Of a DNA stretch of 64,000 nt, positions 23,626-34,959 are shown one piece after another. The DNA comes from Carex sylvatica (Eukaryota > Streptophyta > Magnoliopsida > Poales > Cyperaceae), in assembly GCA_964058845.1 (NCBI GenBank), contig CAXKVR010000029.1, positions 62,001-126,000 of the forward strand, in the 5' to 3' direction. Below the pieces are notes generated by a model. The model did not search any database and was not told the origin of the DNA. It saw only the letters and a list, made by a program, of their open reading frames with translations. Every line of letters begins with the position of its first letter. Within the stretch, counting starts at the first letter, position 1. Position numbers and translations under genes: made by a program.

Positions 23626-25281
23626 TCAGCAATCAAAGGGGTAATGGTGACTCTGCCTGGAAACTACTGCCTCTGCCTGGAAAATTTTGAGTGGCGCATT
23701 GCTGTTTGTGTAATCTGAAGGTGAAGTATTTGCAGAGCTTTTCCTCCTTGGAGAACGAATTTTTTGTTGAACATCTTTGTAAACCACCAATTGTGCTCTC
23801 TGTGTAGCAGTCTGATATGGCCGTGTGTGTTTTTCTCTCAGACGTGGGCTTCTTCTTAGAGTAGTATGTTGATATTTCGGTGGGCCACTAAATCCTGGTG
23901 GGGATTCTTCAGGTGATTCTGCTTCAAACTGAGTTGAAGCATCCAGCTCATCACTTGGAGGGAGCAAACACTGAACCTTGGAGGGCTTAGAGAAAAGGTC
24001 AGTCGAGCTTGATGCAATAGAAAGGGAACCATAGTCTAAAACATGAACTGGTCCAGAAGAAAAATCAGTGAAAGTAGTGTAAAGGGATGTCAAGTCTCCA
24101 AAATTAAGGCCCAACATAGAGGTAGTAAAAAAATTGAAGCGGTCCAACTCAAAACCAAAAACTGGATTTTTTGGAATTGAATAATGAGCAGTGCGTAACG
24201 GTCCCATCTTCAGAGAATATGCATTAAAAATTCCAGTTTGAATGTCAACCTGAATTAATGGTTGATCATTTCCAAGAGAACTGAAGCCTGATGCAGATTT
24301 TTTAAAATTTAACTGGAGAGGAGCTTTGGTGGAGTAAATGGAGAATTTAATGGTTGTAAGCTCTCCAGTTAAGGCAGAAAATGGAGGGTAATGTAGTGGG
24401 CAATGTACTCCACCAATGGCAACAATACCAGGCCCCTTGACAGTGTTAACAAGTTCTGGAATGGAAATCACAACTCCAGGTTTCCAATTTGATTATGTAT
24501 GCAATTGGTAAGCATGATTTTTATGGGGTTGATGCGGCTGCCGAGGTATCGGATGGTGCGGAGGTGAGTCTGACAATGGTGGGATATAAGGACCAATAGG
24601 CATAGTCTGAACAGGCACCCGACCATCAGAAGGTTTCTTCGATTTATGAAGGTTTTGAGAGCAGAACCGATATGTATGCCCAAATCGATGACAATGAAGA
24701 CATTTAATTGGTTCTCTGCAATTAATCTTGTAATGACCAACAGATAGGCACTTGAAGCAACGATTTTGGTTCCTCATCTTTTCTAACTTGGACAAGAGAA
24801 TGAAATAAAGTGGTTTTGGGTGTTTCTCAGTTTTTTGTCGTTTTTTCCTTGTGACTAATGTCCATCCATCTTCAGTCCCAATTTTGAGTTGGCTGTTCAC
24901 TCGGTCAGAGGGTGGAATCAAAGAGTTTTGTGGAGCCAGGTTAGAAGACCGAGTCGAAGAGTGTTGAAGATGTGAAATTGAAGCACCTGAGGGATTGGTA
25001 GCGGTGAGTTTTGGAGTAGGTAGTAGAGGTGGCAGATTGGAGGGCGCGGGCGGGGATCTGAGTGGCCGTTGTTTGGATGGCCTTCGTTTTGGCAGCTTGA
25101 TCACCTTGGGTTGCACGGCCTTCGGTGGTGTCAGATTGCAGAGTGGAGGCGCTAATCGGAGTGGCGGCTGTTTGGGCAGTGTTTGGGCGGTGTTGTTTTC
25201 CGGCGGTGGTTTTCTACTCTCTCCGGTGGTTCTCCCGTATTTTGAGAAGTCTTGTCTAATGTCTCGTGGCGGTTCTTCCAT
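23626..25281 (-). pseudogene. LINE ORF1: zinc-knuckle RNA-binding protein with one stop
   Basis: Reads MEEPPRDIRQDFSKYG and runs 262 residues to TAA at 24495-24493, then continues in the same frame (SNWKPGVVISIPELV) to 23626, about 550 codons in all. The N-terminal 150 residues are rich in proline and basic residues. Two CCHC knuckles follow: CFKCLSVGHYKINC and CLHCHRFGHTYRFC (about residues 195-230). The C-terminal part after the stop has no recognisable domain. ORF1 of plant LINEs binds the element RNA. One in-frame stop is the only disruption I see. Confidence 0.82.
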
Positions 25282-25452
25282 TGTTTCATTGAAAATGTCG
25301 AATAAAGTCTTGACTTTCTATGGTGTTGTAGTTCTAAGTGGTGCTGGCTGGGTCGCCTCTCCAATCGCCTGGATTTCTACTCTCTCCTTGGTCGCCTCTG
25401 TCGCCTCTCCAATTGCCTTGTTGTAGACTTGCACAATGTATACCATAGTTAT

Positions 25453-25740
25453 AATTATGAATATATTATGTTAATGAATAATCATTACTTCTCATATTCA
25501 TTTTATTTGACATCTGAAGACATCAAAATAATCTAATCCCTTATAGTTATATGATATTTATAAATGCAAAAAAAAATATAAAAGCACTTTAGCTTGAATT
25601 TAATATTTTAGTAATACTATTTTGAGTTATTAGCGGTGAAAAATAAATATTATGTACTTCTTAAGAGATAATGACACCAGATTATACATTTTGTCAGTAG
25701 TTTTTACGAATGAAAGAAAACAAATGGAGGCAATTTTCTC
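25453..25740. repeat. Segmental repeat, copy of window start
   Basis: Matches 1-450 in order (see that entry). The LINE inserted immediately to its left. Confidence 0.65.
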
Positions 25741-26466
25741 ATGTTATTTAGAACCGCTAATTTTATTTTTCAACTATAAGTTATAGATAAATTTAAATTT
25801 GTATATAGTCCTTGTTTAACTTGCAGAAAATATGTTTCATACGTGCAAACGATATGTCATTCGTCTATTTTGTATATTCTCAGTGTTGAACAATAAGTAT
25901 GTTTTATTTTTGCAATTGTTTGCAGTACATAAGAAGAAATTGTTTAGCTTCGTACTAAATTAATTTTTTTACGGTGGATTCATGGCTGGTTAACCAATTC
26001 AATTTTCCTTTGCCTACCAACAATAAAATATTTTAGAAACGTACTAGACTTTTTGCGTCTTCGCTAAGCTGAATAATTAATGGAAATGGTTTACTATACC
26101 TCCACCGCCCGCCCACTGCATTGTCCTGCTAACTGCTCCTCTTCTATTTTCATGAATTATAAAAAAATTAAGTGAAGTTAAGGGAGCGCATCCCACTATA
26201 TATTATACAGATACACTTGTACGCTGAACGAATAATAATAATGCATTAATTTAGAAATCAGAATCCAGTTGGAATTTAGAATTGTTGCTTAGGAGACATG
26301 CATGCATCTTTCTAGTAAATAGTATATTTGTAGAAGTTGAGGTGTTTTGATTAGGATATCAATACCATCTCAGCTTTGAAGATTCTACTGCTCTTTCTTC
26401 ATTTCTTATTTACCATATTCAGATCTAAAGAACATAGCATACACAGAGTCACTTGTTCTGTGCAAA
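25741..26466 (+). other. Upstream region of the first resistance-gene copy
   Basis: AT-rich, no gene. Unlike the region before the second copy, it shows no obvious match to 34460-34960 beyond the last few bases before the ATG (gcaaaatggcagg), so the two copies differ upstream. Confidence 0.5.
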
Positions 26467-29400
26467 ATGGCAGGGTATTTGATAACCTCTCTGTTCTCTC
26501 TAGCCACCAATTTGCTCCCCTCAATTACAGCCTTCGCACAGGCTCCTTCTTCCTCTTCATCAAATTCTAATAACTCAGAAGGGGGGCTTGCTCGAGCTGT
26601 TCAGGAGGATCTGGAGAGGCTGATGCGAACTCTGGAGCGGATCAAGGACACATTGTATGATGCTCACGAGAGGGAGATTAGAGACCCCTCCGTCAAGCAT
26701 TGGCTCAAGGAGCTCAAGAAGGTTGCTTATGATGCTGAGGATGTGCTAGGGGAGTACCAATATGAGGTCACCCGTGTCCAACTAGATGCCAGAAATGCTT
26801 CTGAATCTTCAGGTTCTCACAAGGGAAAGCTGATGGAGGTTAGTACTTCATGCATAAATATATTAAAAATTATCTTACTTGTGCAAGTGTTATTTTTCTT
26901 CTTCTGTGGTACTTAAAACTTAACAGAGTTTCCTTGGATTTTTTATTCTTTTTGTAGCTAAAAAGTTAACCACCGGACTGGTCCATTGTCATATTATCAG
27001 TTTGTCCAATCTAACATGAGAGTGGTCATGATATAATACATTTCCAATCTAATTATCAATTTTAAGTTAACATATTATGAAATTTGGCATAATTAAATAA
27101 TACATCATTTTGGACAGTACAATGAGTACATCGTTCCAATTGCTGATGGCATGGTTGATCGGCTTAAGAAAATAAGAAGCCGATTTGATGAAATAGTGAA
27201 GGATCGTGAGGCTCTTCAATTAAGGGAGAGTTACGGGGCGAGGTGTCTGAACAATAAAATGTTACGACCCCCAATGGGTCACATGGTAGATGAGGCAAGC
27301 ATCTTTGGGAGAGATGCTGAAATAAAGAAGGTAATCGATTTCTTACTATCTGGAGACAAAAAGACATTTTCGGTCCTTTCAATTATTGGCAAAGGTGGTC
27401 TTGGAAAAACCACTATTGCCCAACTGGTCTACAAAGATGAAAGGGTAACTTGGTGCTTTGATTTATTTGGATGGGTATGTGTCTCTGATGAATTTGATGT
27501 TGGGAGACTCACAAAAGCAATTACTGAATCAGTCTCCAAAATCAATTACAATTTTAGTGAGTTGAGTTCATTACAAGAGAAGCTTGCAGAAATTGTGAAG
27601 GGAAAAACAATACTGCTTGTTTTAGATGACGTGTGGAACGAGGATCAGAATCTTTGGGAGTTGTTAAGGGTTCCTTTCACAGAAGCAAAGCTGGTCAAAA
27701 TTCTTGTGACAACAAGAAATAAAAAGGTTGCAGATGTCATGGAAACAACGACTTATTTTTGGCCAACTAACTTGCCCAAAGATTTGTGCTGGCAGTTGTT
27801 TCAACATTATGCATTTAGTGGTACAAGTGACACTCTACCACCACACTTGGTAAAAATGGGAAGGGAGATTATGAGAAAGTGTGGTGGGTTGCCATTGGCT
27901 GTGAAGTCAATTGCAAGTCTCGTTAGACATGAAACAGATGAAGGTTGGAAAGAGATTCTTGAAAGTGATCTTTGGGAAATACAGGGATCAAAAGAAGCGA
28001 TATTCCCAGCACTTGAGATAAGTTATGCTCATCTACCTGCTCACCTTAAGCCTTGTTTCCTGTTTTGCTCCATGTACCCAAAAGATTACTTATTGCAAAA
28101 GGAAATTTTGATAGAGTTATGGATGTCTCATGGCTATATCGAGTCTAGGGGCAAAAAAAGAATTAGAGAAATTGGTGCTCAATATTATAAGGAGTTAAAA
28201 GAAAGATCCTTTCTTGATAATTTTTCAAAATTTTCAAATCCATCTTCAGAATGCTGCAAGTTGCATGATATAATCCATGACCTTGCCCGACTTAAATCTG
28301 AAAATGAACATTATTCAGTAGATATCAGTCAGGCACTAGGTATTCAAGAGATAAAAATTCTGCGAGAAGCATACCATGTATATGCAAGTAATTCAATAGT
28401 ATATGTAAAGCAAATTCTTTCGCAAAATCAGGGTTTAAGAACTCTTTCTGTGGATCTGATAGGTATAACCAAATGGAACCTCACTAAGTTTGAAGCACTC
28501 AGGGTATTGCAATTGAAATGGGATGATTTGACAGGGATTCCTGATTCCATTTCCGAGTTCAAACATCTAGTGTATCTTAGTATTACTTCTCGTCTTAAAA
28601 TATTGCCATCATCCATTGGTGGTCTTCTTAACTTACAGTTTTTATATATTCAATCTTGGAAGTTGTTGGATTATGTCCCACATGGGCTAGTTAATTTTCC
28701 AGCAATAAAGAGAATGAAAGCCAGGTTGAGAGTTAAAACTATAGCTTGGTTAAAGGATATGACGGACCTTGAAGGAAATCTCTCTATATTTGGAGTGAGT
28801 AATTTAAAAGATGCCCAGCGTGCTAACATGAGAAATAAATGCAAACTTGAAACTTTGGAATTACGCAGGTGTACTGCTTTGCGCACATATGATAACACTG
28901 AGAAATCATGGCTGAAATTAGTCCTCGAACCAGAAGCTTGTGTGGATGAGTGGGTTGGTGTCGATGATGCAGATTTTTCTTGGTTAGATTCCCTCCAGCC
29001 ACATTCTAACATAAAAAAACTTCATGTTGATGAATATTCTTCTGCCACAGTACCGGGATGGATGAGTGATCCATCTTCCTTGCAGTCAATTCAAGAAATC
29101 TTGTTTTGTTTTTTTGAAAATATTCAATTTCTTCCATTCCGCAATTTTCACAGTACTCTCAAACACCTCACCATTCATGGATGTCGTAGTATCCGAGTTT
29201 TGCAACTGGAGCAACTACCCTCCCAGCTTGAAGAATTGCATATTTCTTTTTGTTGGCACCTGGAGTTCATTACTGGATATGTTAGCTACACTGGTAATTG
29301 ACTTTTGTCAAGACCTGAAATCAATAAGGATGGATGGACTGCAGTTGGTGGAACCTACTGAGACAATTGGTGATTCCTCTAAGGAAAAGCCACTTATTGG

Positions 29401-29554
29401 CCGGCAGAGCATTTCATCACTTACAAGGCTGGAAATTCGTCGCTGTTTTTCGCTTCGTGTTCTGCCGAATGGGTTGATTCCATCAGGGTATTCGTGTTAT
29501 GTGGAAGTTTATGGTTGCGGCTGCCCTGACATTGAAATTGGGGATCTCCAATAA
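26467..29554 (+). pseudogene. CC-NB-ARC-LRR resistance gene, frameshifted near the 3' end
   Basis: Exon 1 26467-26838, intron 26839-27117, exon 2 from 27118 in the same phase. Order: an N-terminal hydrophobic helix and a Ser-rich stretch (APSSSSSNSNN), the Rx-type coiled coil (about residues 40-115, AYDAEDVLGEY), P-loop GKGGLGKTT (215-223), kinase-2 LVLDDVW (291-297), TTRN (322-325), GLPL (381-384), CFLFCSMYP (437-445), an LHD in place of MHD (506-508), then LRRs. The frame ends in TGA at 29299-29301 after about 851 residues. Relative to the second copy, 14 bases are missing at about 29273, between two ctgga repeats. Past the stop, 29302-29554 in another frame still matches (SIRMDGLQLVEPT, GRQSISSLTRLEI) and ends in TAA. 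It might still make a slightly short receptor, but looks like a recent pseudogene or truncated allele. Such proteins are cytoplasmic or nuclear immune receptors. Confidence 0.88.
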
Positions 29555-29563
29555 ATCAATCAG

Positions 29564-29772
29564 GTTCGTAATTTTGTTATTATTACTTATTAGAATTATT
29601 ATTATTTGTATATTTAGATTTAGACCACTGAAGATTTTTGTTTTTATGTTATAAACATTGGTAGGATTTGTTGACTAATCAAGCTGCTCCTGTTTTGACA
29701 AATAAATATTTCATTTTTATAATACTTATTTGTTCCTGCTACATAATCTCTTGTTTGTTTGGTTTTTTGCAG
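29564..29772 (+). other. 3' UTR intron of the first resistance-gene copy
   Basis: The donor caatcag|gttcgtaa and acceptor tttttgcag|cgttctat bracket 209 bases; the same intron lies at 42706-42911 in the second copy. It follows the ancestral stop (29552-29554), so it was a 3' UTR intron there. Confidence 0.6.
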
Positions 29773-31377
29773 CGTTCTATTGGATGATGTCTTCCTTTCG
29801 CCCACAAGGAACATTTAGGAGTCTCCTCGAAGACCCTCGATAGAAATAAATTTACTATTAGATTTATTATATGATTTGTAATAAATGGAACGAATTTATT
29901 TTTGCTTGTAAGGACTCATTTTCATTGCTTTTGTTATTTTTTTTTTCCTATACCCTTTTTCTTTTCTTCAAATATTATAATCTTAAAGAATGATTAAGCA
30001 AGCCAATGGTCAATTTTTGTATTAGCCAATTTTTTTTCATTATCTGGATCTCTACAATTTTATTTTTTCTTTATTTCGGATAATTTAGTTGCATATTAAG
30101 ATTATATAATCAAATATTGTGAAAGTAACGTGACAATTAAACATCTAAAGATTAGATAATCCCATGGTGAGCATACAACTGACCAACCAAACTGTTTTAG
30201 CCCAGTGAAGCCCATATTAATTTATTCTCCATGAGCCCAGCATTCTGCCCTAAGTTAATAGTCCAACTATAAAATAAGCAATCCATTACTTTTTTTCTTC
30301 TCACTATCGTACGGGCATTTTCTAGGGATGAAAATGGAGCGGATATATAGTGGTTAAATTATATTCATATTTTATTTTTATTTTCAAATATGTATATGGA
30401 TCAGATATTAATTGGATCTGAATACTGATACGGATACAGATTGAATTTCATGTTTATTAAAATAATAAATGCAATTATTAAAAAATGCTAGATTTCATAA
30501 TGTCTCTAATTATAATTGTGAATAATATAAATTTTATCATAATATATATTAAAATATATAATAGATATTTACTATATAGATACGGATAATTAAAAAGTAA
30601 AACTATATCAGTATCTATGTTCACACAGATATTCGGAACCAGATATCCATATCTAATTTTTTGTGTACGGGCCATACAGTTTTCACCACAAGCATTTTCA
30701 CAATAAAATAAAATGTCCATTGGCTAATTAATTCATTAACTTTCTACCTTAGACCGAACTGGATCGGACGTCTAGATGCATTAACTAAAATTATAAATTA
30801 ATGCAGAGGATACAGATTCCAAGGAATGGGGCCGCATTTCTCTAAAATTGAAAAACTTCGGGTCTTATCTAGTCCTCTGCTTTTTATTTAGTCTTTCTTT
30901 TCTTTGAATGACTCAGGTGCACCAAATGAATTTACTATCCAATTCATTCTATACGCTCTATGAACGGTTCTGATACGAGGTCATGGATGAGAATTAATGG
31001 GATTGTCAAACATAATTAAATAAGTATTATTATTTCGAAGTCAGATACTAAATAAAATTTCTCATTAGAAAATGATATGATGGAATAGTGAATTAATTTA
31101 ATAAAATGCCTTATTGATTAACTTCTCAATAATAAAGCGTTAATTTTATCTATAATTTGATTTATGATTAAACTTACAAATGATTTTCAGGTTATCGGAA
31201 AAACGGAAGAAAGGAAACCTTCACGATTGTTTCGAAGAGGTATTTGATTGGACTGAGTCGCATAAGTATTTACATAATCGCCCAAAGACGATTGGATTGT
31301 TTCGAAGAGGTGCTCATTGAAATTCATGTACAGGGAAAATGTGCTTTAAAAATAAAAGAATTGTCATACAAAAGATA
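29773..31377. other. 3' flank of the resistance gene and spacer
   Basis: 29773-30270 matches 42912-43365 closely, marking the extent of the gene duplication. 30320-30720 is AT-rich with atacggata-like words and may be a worn hAT-type MITE starting tagggatgaaaatgg, but no clear right end or target duplication was seen. No gene from 30270 to 31377. Confidence 0.5.
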
Positions 31378-31394
31378 GATAGAGATACATTATA

Positions 31395-31600
31395 TTTTTT
31401 TTGAGAGCCAGGTAGCAACTACCAGGAGTACAGAAATGAAATGTGCTTACAACTACTAGATCCTACACTCCAAAATTACTCACTACATTAACCTGCACTA
31501 CCTCTCCTTGTACAACATCTCAGCTATAATTCTGCCTCACTGACAACCTCCTGAACTAATTGCCAAGATGGCTTCCATTGATTTTTGAAAATTACTGCAT
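31395..31600 (-). mobile_element. 5'-truncated LINE with 17-bp target duplication
   Basis: A poly-A tail (T8 at 31395-31402) ends a 206-base piece that on the minus strand reads a LINE 3' end. Flanks at 31378-31394 and 31601-31617 are an identical 17-bp duplication, gatagagatacattata. The length and variable-size duplication fit target-primed LINE insertion. Confidence 0.85.
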
Positions 31601-31617
31601 GATAGAGATACATTATA

Positions 31618-32440
31618 GGAAGGTGAAAATTGTTGATATGGAAATTTTTGTGTTTTTTTCATCACACATGGATCATATAATAAAACCAATGGTACCGAGA
31701 ATTTAGACACGGTTGGTATACAAAAACCGTGTACAATTGTTGGAGCATTCATACGTGTATCAAAAAATGAGCTAGACCATTCATACACGATGTTTTAATA
31801 GAGAGTCGTATATGAATGTTGAAGCACATTTATACATAGTTTTTTATTGAAATCCGTATATGAATGTTTTAGCTCATTTCCAGACAAGCGCCTTCTTGCT
31901 TTAGACACGGATTTAATGAAAAATTTCATACCCGTGAATTTTGTGCCGTGGTTGATTAATATTTTTGTATTAGTGTATACATGCAGAAGTTAAATTACAG
32001 TTCTATAAATATTCTTTTATGTCATTTAAAAGTTAATATTAGTGATAATTAGGAAATTTTACTAAGTTAAATTATAGAAAAATACACACAGTACATAAAA
32101 ACTTCCATTGGCTTACTAGCAATAAAATAATTGGAAGGGTAAGATAAAGTATTGTTGTACTTTAAAATACCCACCATGTCAACTAATTCTTCTTCCCTGT
32201 CCTCTCGCCAGGACCTATCGTAAACCAAGAAATTCGATACAGAGGATTAAATTACAGTTAATCCATCAACTTTCTCCTATTGATAAAAACTGATAAACAT
32301 ACTTTATGTAGCAGAAATTAAATTACAGTTAATACAAATTATCTTTCATGTTATTCAAAACAAATATTGCTTACAATTAGGAAATTTTACTAATTGTACA
32401 TCAAATTTCTATTGGCTGGCTAATAATAAATTAATCAGAT
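31618..32440. other. AT-rich spacer
   Basis: 31680-31930 shows short repeats of a cacggt and cattcatac kind (around 31705, 31745, 31781 and 31807). 31975-32060 and 32290-32390 belong to the dispersed repeat also at 7380 and 16420. No gene. Confidence 0.45.
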
Positions 32441-32449
32441 GGTTATGAT

Positions 32450-33316
32450 AATTTATGGTGGTCCTTTAAAATTGATTGATAAGGATAGGAGAGAAAATCT
32501 GCTCCAGTAATGAAAGTATAGTTTTCTGAATTTTTCTGATTCATAAGTCTTTGTGGAGAAGTCAAGTACCCGTTCAACCTACTTGATTTTTCAAAATGAA
32601 TAAACATAAATTGACAGAAAATCTTGACCGCATGCCGTGCAATTATATATAACAAGTAAGAAAGTAATTTGATATAAATTAAGCAATAATCGAATAGTAA
32701 TTTGATATAAATAAAATTTATATGAATAAAAATAATAATTTGAATTCTAATTGTTATTAAAACAATAATTTGATATAAATAAAATTGAGAATGCATAGGA
32801 TGTCATGAGTCCAACAGTAGTAATATATATTTACAAATGACAATAATAAATAGTAAGGAAAAAAAATCTGACACATTTATATCAAAATAATAAAAATACA
32901 ATTATTAATATTATATAATTTCGATAGGTTGCATATAGAAATTAGGTAAATAAGAAAATCTATAGTCAATATTTGTGGAAAAGTCTAGTATACGTTCACA
33001 TTACTTGATTTTTCAAAATCTGTAGTCTATAATTGATTGATAAGGATAGGAGAGAAAATAATTTGTTATAAAAACAACAATAATCGAATAGAAATTTCGT
33101 ATAAATAAATTTATCAATAATTTGACTGCTAATTCTTTTTGAAACAATAATTTGGTATAAATAAAATTTATAATGCATTGCTTGTCATTAGTACGACAGT
33201 AATAATATATATTAACTAATGACAATAATAACGAGAAAGAAAAAAAGTAGCTGGCACATTTATATCAAAATAATAAATTAGAATTATTAATATTATATAA
33301 TATAGATAGGTTGCAT
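32450..33316. repeat. Tandem duplication of an AT-rich segment
   Basis: 32450-32940 and 32960-33316 run in parallel: tgataaggataggagagaaa, aataatcgaatag, aataatttgatataaataaaa, cacatttatatcaaaataat, ataggttgcata occur in the same order in both. The second copy is shorter. Confidence 0.75.
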
Positions 33317-33479
33317 AATATCAAAACTGCGAGGCATATCTTAAGATCCACAAAAACTGAATTAAAGGAAAGAGAAATGGGAAATTTTAGAAAGTGTCAT
33401 TTCTTTACAAAACATAGAAAACAATATTCTCCTTCTAAAATTTTTGACAAAATATATTTTGTAGATTATTTGAATATAA

Positions 33480-33657
33480 TCTTTTGTCTACGTAGTTTTC
33501 TTTCAAATTATTTTTTTATCAATTTTTGCTTATATTTTGGCTACAAAACAAGCTTCTGCCAAAAAAATCCGAGTTTCCGATCCGATTCTTCCAATTCCGG
33601 CCAATTCATCCGATTCTAATTCCAATTACGATTCTGATTCCGAGTTTCAGAACCATG
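33480..33657. mobile_element. Right end of a hAT element related to 3897-4632
   Basis: Matches 4425-4632 closely (ggctacaaaacaagcttctg, gccaaaaaaatccg) and ends TTTCAGAACCATG. No left end or target duplication was found, so it is truncated. Confidence 0.7.
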
Positions 33658-33734
33658 GTTTATCTGGTGTTTCAAGAATTTCAAAGTGTTCACCAGTTGC
33701 TGTTGTAATTACCAAACAGGTATAGATGTGGGTG

Positions 33735-34459
33735 CAGGGGCGGAACACAGTACAACCTGGGGGGTGCTAAGCCATTCCTATCATTTCAAGAATTGTTTAT
33801 CAAGTATGCATATGTTCAAGTGAATTTACTTTTTATACATAGAAGCCCCCCTTATGTAATATTAGAAATTTATAAGGTCTTAAAGGAAAAAATTTGAAAA
33901 GTAAAGTTCTGACAGCTTTTTTCATTTCCATATGCACTCTTCTCCGCACCATCTATATTAAAAAAATAGAGAAATTTTTTGCTTTTGGAATTTGAAAAGT
34001 TGCTAACCCACTATCTGTATGTGAAATCTTTTTTATTGAGTAATTTTCCTTTTATCAATTTACGGGTAGGATGTTTTTTTCTTTTATGGAAGTACTTGTA
34101 GGAAGTATTTTACCTTCAAGGCACTGGTAGGGTGCTTTTCTTTAAGATGCTGATAATTTTCTTTGTTTTCTTCTGATTTGCACCTTGTAATTCTTAGGAA
34201 TTTGTAATAAACTTTATATTACCAATCAAGCCTAGTAATTCTTAGGATTTTGTAAATCATATATCAAAATTTAAATAATATATGAATTTTCATGTTTTTA
34301 ATTTAGTTATGATAGACATGGCATTTTATTGATGATAGTTATCTATTGTATCTTTTTATGAAATCAAATAGTGAAAGATTGTTTGTTATAATTTTTTTTT
34401 AATTAATTTTTTGAAATGATGTTTAGCCCTCCTATATTTAAATCCTGGTTCCGTTCCTG
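33735..34459. mobile_element. Non-autonomous hAT element upstream of the resistance gene
   Basis: 725 bp, CAGGGGCGGAACACAG at the left and GGTTCCGTTCCTG at the right, with a perfect 8-bp duplication TGTGGGTG (33727-33734 and 34460-34467). The inverted paralogous region at 52168-52254 has a single cacccaca and no element, an empty site. Confidence 0.9.
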
Positions 34460-34467
34460 TGTGGGTG

Positions 34468-34959
34468 CATATATATTTTGGGTAGGATTGAATGGTACTA
34501 TAATGAATTTGGGCTTTGTATTGTTGAACTTTATAATGTGCTGAGGAAGTTATGTTTCAGTAAAGGATCAGTAAAGGATCTTTGGTGTTAATTGTTTTTC
34601 TGGCACATCCAATTAATATATTAATTTCTGAAGTCCGGGTTTATAATCTATATGGTTTGACATGCTAATGTGCCCCCTTCAACTGAAAGAGAAACTTTGG
34701 GGTACACTTGTTAGTACTTGAAGAAAAATCTCAACTGGTAACAAATTATAGTGGAGATTATTGCAGTAAAAGTAATTTTTTTCACAAAATCTCCAATTAT
34801 TAATTGCAACTTCCTTCAATTATCCTAGTTCATTTCTGTATACATACATGAATAAATGAATAGTAGTGCCATGCTACAGTACCAATGCATGTGACTATTA
34901 AGTAACTCAGACCTAAGGTTCTTTCTTCCTAGCCTCTCCACAGAAATCTACAGAGCAAA
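34468..34959 (+). promoter_or_regulatory. Upstream region of the second resistance gene
   Basis: 34685-34820 (cttcaactgaaagaga, tggtaacaaattatagtgga, ttattgcagtaaaag) matches the reverse complement of 51615-51750, and the last 60 bases before the ATG match the reverse complement of 50660-50720. Retention in a second copy marks this ~500 bp as the ancestral promoter and leader. No TATA box is certain. Confidence 0.55.

Larger units (their letters stand above)
19652..25442 (-). mobile_element. Nearly full-length L1-type LINE, inactive
   Basis: Runs on the minus strand from a 5' end near 25442 to a 16-base poly-A tail (T run at 19652-19667). CCATAG flanks both sides (19646-19651 and 25443-25448), the likely target duplication. 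ORF1 (25281-23626) encodes a zinc-knuckle protein and ORF2 (23417 to about 19820) encodes endonuclease, reverse transcriptase and a zf-RVT tail. Stops and frameshifts in ORF2, one stop in ORF1 and a solo LTR inside the endonuclease region make it non-functional. Confidence 0.9.

Noticed and set aside
24995..25426. 143-codon plus-strand frame
   Set aside because: Antisense shadow of the proline-rich part of LINE ORF1.
30320..30720. hAT MITE starting tagggatgaaaatgg
   Set aside because: Composition and start fit, but I could not find a matching right end or target duplication.
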